From Phenylobacterium aquaticum (GTDB taxonomy: Bacteria > Pseudomonadota > Alphaproteobacteria > Caulobacterales > Caulobacteraceae): DNA of 16,021 bases. Position 1 is the stretch's first letter, and the number at the start of each line of letters is the position of its first letter. The position numbers were made by a program, and so were the translations under genes. Of this stretch, positions 13,758-16,021 are shown one piece after another. The stretch lies in assembly GCF_947378715.1 (NCBI RefSeq), contig NZ_CANCLE010000091.1:1-16021 (forward strand), written 5' to 3'. Below the pieces are notes generated by a model, which did no database searches, had not been told where the DNA came from, and saw nothing but the letters and a program-made list of their open reading frames with translations.

Positions 13758-14186
13758 ATGGCCCTGTTGCCGGACAGCACCAATCGCGACTACCGCGGTG
13801 CGGCGATCTCCGCCTGGTTCCTGGTGCTGATGGGCATAGGCACGGTGGCGCCAGGCTGTATCCACTATTTCCTTCCGGACGGCGGGGCGGGCGTGATCGC
13901 TCACATCGACCTGGGCGCCCAGGCCCACACCATCATCGCGGTCTTCGCCTGGTTCGGGGCCTTGCAGATTCCCCATGGCGTCGCCGAGGTCGTCATAGGC
14001 CTCCGCTACCGCCCGCTCACGCCACTGTTTCTGGCCCTGATCATCGTCGAGCGCGGCCTGATGCTGCTGGACGGCTGGTTCCTAAAAGGCGCCGGAGGCC
14101 ACCACCCACCGGAGCACTACGCCAGCGTCGTGGTGGTCGCCCTGACCCTGGTCTTCCTGGCTCTGTCCCTGCGGGGAAAAGCCTAG
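13758..14186 (+). CDS. Small four-helix membrane protein, function unknown
   Basis: This 142-aa protein has four predicted membrane helices (about 15-38, 56-80, 86-108, 121-138). Notable polar residues are APGCIHYFLPDGGAG (31-45), a His57 region, and a loop GGHHPPEH (113-120) that could bind metal. I do not recognise the family. GGAGG (13746-13750) lies 7 nt before the ATG. It follows the membrane-anchored gene by 21 bp and probably forms an operon with it. Its TAG stop and the TAG stop of purU on the other strand share one CTAG palindrome (14183-14186), so the two genes converge with a 4-bp overlap and no terminator between them. Confidence 0.75.
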   Translation: MALLPDSTNRDYRGAAISAWFLVLMGIGTVAPGCIHYFLPDGGAGVIAHIDLGAQAHTIIAVFAWFGALQIPHGVAEVVIGLRYRPLTPLFLALIIVERGLMLLDGWFLKGAGGHHPPEHYASVVVVALTLVFLALSLRGKA

Positions 14187-15052
14187 GCGAAGACGATGGT
14201 CTTGCCGCCCTCGACCAGCACGCGGCGCTCGACATGCCAGGCGACGGCGCGGGCCAGCACGGCGCACTCCACGTCACGGCCGATCTGGACCAGCCGGTCA
14301 GGGTCCTGGCTGTGGTCCACGCGGCGGACGTCCTGTTCGATGATCGGTCCCTCGTCGAGATCCGTAGTCACATAGTGGGCCGTGGCCCCGATGATCTTCA
14401 CCCCCCGCGCGTGGGCCTGATGATACGGCTTGGCCCCCTTGAAGCCTGGCAGGAACGAGTGGTGGATATTGATGCAGCGGCCATCCAGGCTGGCGCACAT
14501 CTGCGGCGACAGGATCTGCATGTAGCGCGCGAGCACCACCAGATCGACCTTGAGCTCCTCGACCAACCCCAGGAAGGCGGCTTCCTGTTCTGCCTTGGTC
14601 GCTGCGGTGATCGGCAAGTGGTGGAACGGCACGCCGCTCCACTCCGTGAAGGAGCGCATATCCTCGTGGTTCGACACCACCCCCACGATCTCGGCCTGCA
14701 GCAGGCCGGCGCGCCAGCGGTGCAGCAGGTCGAACAGGCAGTGGCCGAACTTCGACACCGCCAGCAGCACCCGAGGCCGCTCGGCCGCGTCATGCAGCGA
14801 CCAGTCCATCGAGAACCGCTGGGCGATCAGCTCGAACCCCGCCCGCATGGCCTCGATCGGCGGCATGGCCCCGTCCGGCCGGAAGACGGTGCGCATGTAG
14901 AACTGGTCCGCCATGCCGTCGTTGAAATGGTTGGACTCCAGGATCGAGGCGTCATTGTCGGCCAGGAAGCCTGACACCGCCGCCACCACGCCTTTGCGAT
15001 CCGGACATTTCAGGATGAGCACATAGCGGCTCTCGGGAGGTTTGGCCTTCAC
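14183..15052 (-). CDS. purU: Formyltetrahydrofolate deformylase
   Basis: The enzyme hydrolyses 10-formyl-THF to formate and THF in the cytoplasm, balancing one-carbon pools. An N-terminal ACT-like domain (YVLILKCPDRKGVVAAVSGF, then ESNHFND) is followed by the formyltransferase fold with VSNHEDMRS. The catalytic set is Asn195 and His197 in NIHHSFLPGFKGAKPYHQAH, with Asp233 in LDEGPIIEQDV (counted from the GTG at 15050-15052). That start gives 289 aa, normal for PurU, and has AAGGA 8 nt upstream; a GTG at 15076 would add eight residues. It is divergent from soxB. Sarcosine oxidase loads one-carbon units onto THF, and PurU often accompanies such operons to release them. Confidence 0.95.
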   Translation of the reverse strand: MKAKPPESRYVLILKCPDRKGVVAAVSGFLADNDASILESNHFNDGMADQFYMRTVFRPDGAMPPIEAMRAGFELIAQRFSMDWSLHDAAERPRVLLAVSKFGHCLFDLLHRWRAGLLQAEIVGVVSNHEDMRSFTEWSGVPFHHLPITAATKAEQEAAFLGLVEELKVDLVVLARYMQILSPQMCASLDGRCINIHHSFLPGFKGAKPYHQAHARGVKIIGATAHYVTTDLDEGPIIEQDVRRVDHSQDPDRLVQIGRDVECAVLARAVAWHVERRVLVEGGKTIVFA

Positions 15053-15121
15053 GGGGAGATCCTTTCGTCCGGCCACGTCTGACTGGGACGACAGGAGACG
15101 GTTTGACGGGGCCTTCGCGCC

Positions 15122-15161
15122 AATCGAATTTTGTCGGCCGCCGATCTAATTTTTGCGGCTG
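15122..15161. repeat. 21-bp-period direct repeat between purU and soxB
   Basis: Two 19-bp copies (15122-15140 and 15143-15161) agree at 14 of 19 positions around a core AATTTT..CGGC.G and repeat every 21 bp, two helical turns. TTGACG (15104-15109) lies just upstream. This is a possible activator site for the divergent genes. The rest of the gap shows nothing clear. Confidence 0.35.
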
Positions 15162-15245
15162 GTCGCGCGAGGCCCCAGGGCCTATCGACGAAAAATGGGC
15201 GCATCTGACGACAGCCGCGACAAGACCGCGAACGGGCGGGCCTAG

Positions 15246-16021
15246 ATGGCGCGCTATTCGACGCTGGGGCTGCTGGGCGCCGGGCTTTCGGGCCACAAGT
15301 CCTGGCCCCGCGCCTGGCGCGCGCCGGACCCAAAGCCCCGCTACGACATCGTCGTCATCGGCGGCGGCGGTCATGGCCTGGCCACCGCCTATAACCTCGC
15401 CAAATATCACGGGGTGAAGTCGGTCGCCGTGCTGGAGCGCGGCTGGATCGGCGGCGGCAACACGGGGCGCAACACCACCATCGTCCGCTCCAACTATCGC
15501 CAGCCGCAACTGCAACGGATGCTGGAATACGCCCTGAAGCTCTGGGAGGAGATGACCGACGAGCTGAACTACAATGTCATGTTCAGCCAGCGCGGCGCGG
15601 TCTTCCTGGGGCATTCGGATTCAGACATGACCCGGCTGGCCGAACGGGGAGATTCCCTGCGCGCCCAGGGCATCGACGCCGAGCTGATGTCCCGCGCCGA
15701 GGTCGCCCGGCTGATCCCTGTGCTGAACATGTCGCCCGAGGCCCGGTTCCCGGTGCAGGGCGGGCTGATCCAGAAGCGCGGCGGCACGGCGCGTCACGAC
15801 GCGGTCGCCTGGGGCTATGCGCGGGCTGCCGACGCCCTGGGCGTCGACATCATCCAGAATTGCGAGGTCACGGGCTTCGCCCTGCGCGGCGGCAAGGTCG
15901 AGGGGGTCGAGACCACGCGCGGCCCGATCGGCGCCGACAAGGTCGCCATCTGCGTGGCGGGAAACAGCGGCCATGTGGCAGGCCTGGCCGGACTGAAGCT
16001 GCCGATCGAAAGCCACTTGCT
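15246..16021 (+). CDS. soxB: Sarcosine oxidase beta subunit (C-terminus cut by window edge)
   Basis: This is the FAD/FMN-carrying beta subunit of heterotetrameric sarcosine oxidase, which demethylates sarcosine to glycine, giving H2O2 and 5,10-methylene-THF. The first 258 residues are visible. The N-terminus has the SoxB-specific GLLGAGLSGHKSWPRAW. The dinucleotide-binding motif is VVIGGGGHGLATAY (36-49), then VLERGWIGGGNTGRNTTIVR. RGGTARHDAVAWGYARAAD holds His184, which by homology is the covalent FMN attachment residue. FNVM-type and NISP-type family segments appear as NYNVMFSQRG and LNMSPEARFPV. The ATG has only a weak GGGCGGG upstream. Genes soxD, soxA and soxG are expected beyond the edge but are not seen. 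Confidence 0.96.
   Translation, partial: MARYSTLGLLGAGLSGHKSWPRAWRAPDPKPRYDIVVIGGGGHGLATAYNLAKYHGVKSVAVLERGWIGGGNTGRNTTIVRSNYRQPQLQRMLEYALKLWEEMTDELNYNVMFSQRGAVFLGHSDSDMTRLAERGDSLRAQGIDAELMSRAEVARLIPVLNMSPEARFPVQGGLIQKRGGTARHDAVAWGYARAADALGVDIIQNCEVTGFALRGGKVEGVETTRGPIGADKVAICVAGNSGHVAGLAGLKLPIESHL

Noticed and set aside
13499..14974. Plus-strand 491-codon frame across three genes
   Set aside because: It runs through the 212-aa gene, the 142-aa gene and antisense to purU. Its composition is Arg/Pro/His/Gln shadow.

Overview
The window is very GC-rich and dense with genes, and its codon use suits an alphaproteobacterium. The gene content (a Pseudomonas-type 530-aa isocitrate lyase divergent from a ScfR/RamB-type regulator, malate synthase G, PurU beside a heterotetrameric sarcosine oxidase, a DUF6880 protein) and the TTGTCG-type promoter elements suggest Caulobacteraceae (Caulobacter or Phenylobacterium). 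That placement is an inference, because no rRNA or marker gene is present. I see no tRNA, rRNA, CRISPR, insertion sequence or phage gene.

Positions 1-6346 hold a glyoxylate-shunt block. A DUF6880 protein runs off the left edge on the minus strand. aceA (isocitrate lyase, minus strand) has a clear intrinsic terminator. A divergent XRE-type short-chain fatty acyl-CoA regulator is followed by glcB (malate synthase G). The aceA and glcB upstream regions share an 11-of-13 motif in the same orientation, which would fit joint control of the two shunt enzymes.

Positions 6347-11577 hold what looks like a c-di-GMP-controlled exopolysaccharide module. An NfrB-like membrane glycosyltransferase carries two tandem MshEN (c-di-GMP-binding) modules. 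It converges on a translationally coupled pair: wecB (UDP-GlcNAc 2-epimerase, the source of UDP-ManNAc) and a membrane-anchored DUF2334 polysaccharide deacetylase. This resembles the E. coli NfrB/WecB phage-N4 receptor glycan pathway with an added deacetylase and no visible NfrA. It is the most interesting system in the window.

Positions 11569-11983 are a non-coding, relatively AT-rich spacer with at least five inverted repeats. One of them overlaps the ribosome-binding site of the next gene.

Positions 11984-14186 hold a plus-strand cluster: a haloalkane dehalogenase-like alpha/beta hydrolase, a membrane-anchored protein with a DUF1330-like look, and a small four-helix membrane protein. The function of the last two is unknown. 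A TTGACA box with a CACAA-N6-TTGTG dyad lies before the second gene.

Positions 14183-16021 hold divergent one-carbon genes: purU (10-formyl-THF deformylase, minus strand) and soxB (sarcosine oxidase beta subunit, cut by the right edge). Between them is a 21-bp-period direct repeat.
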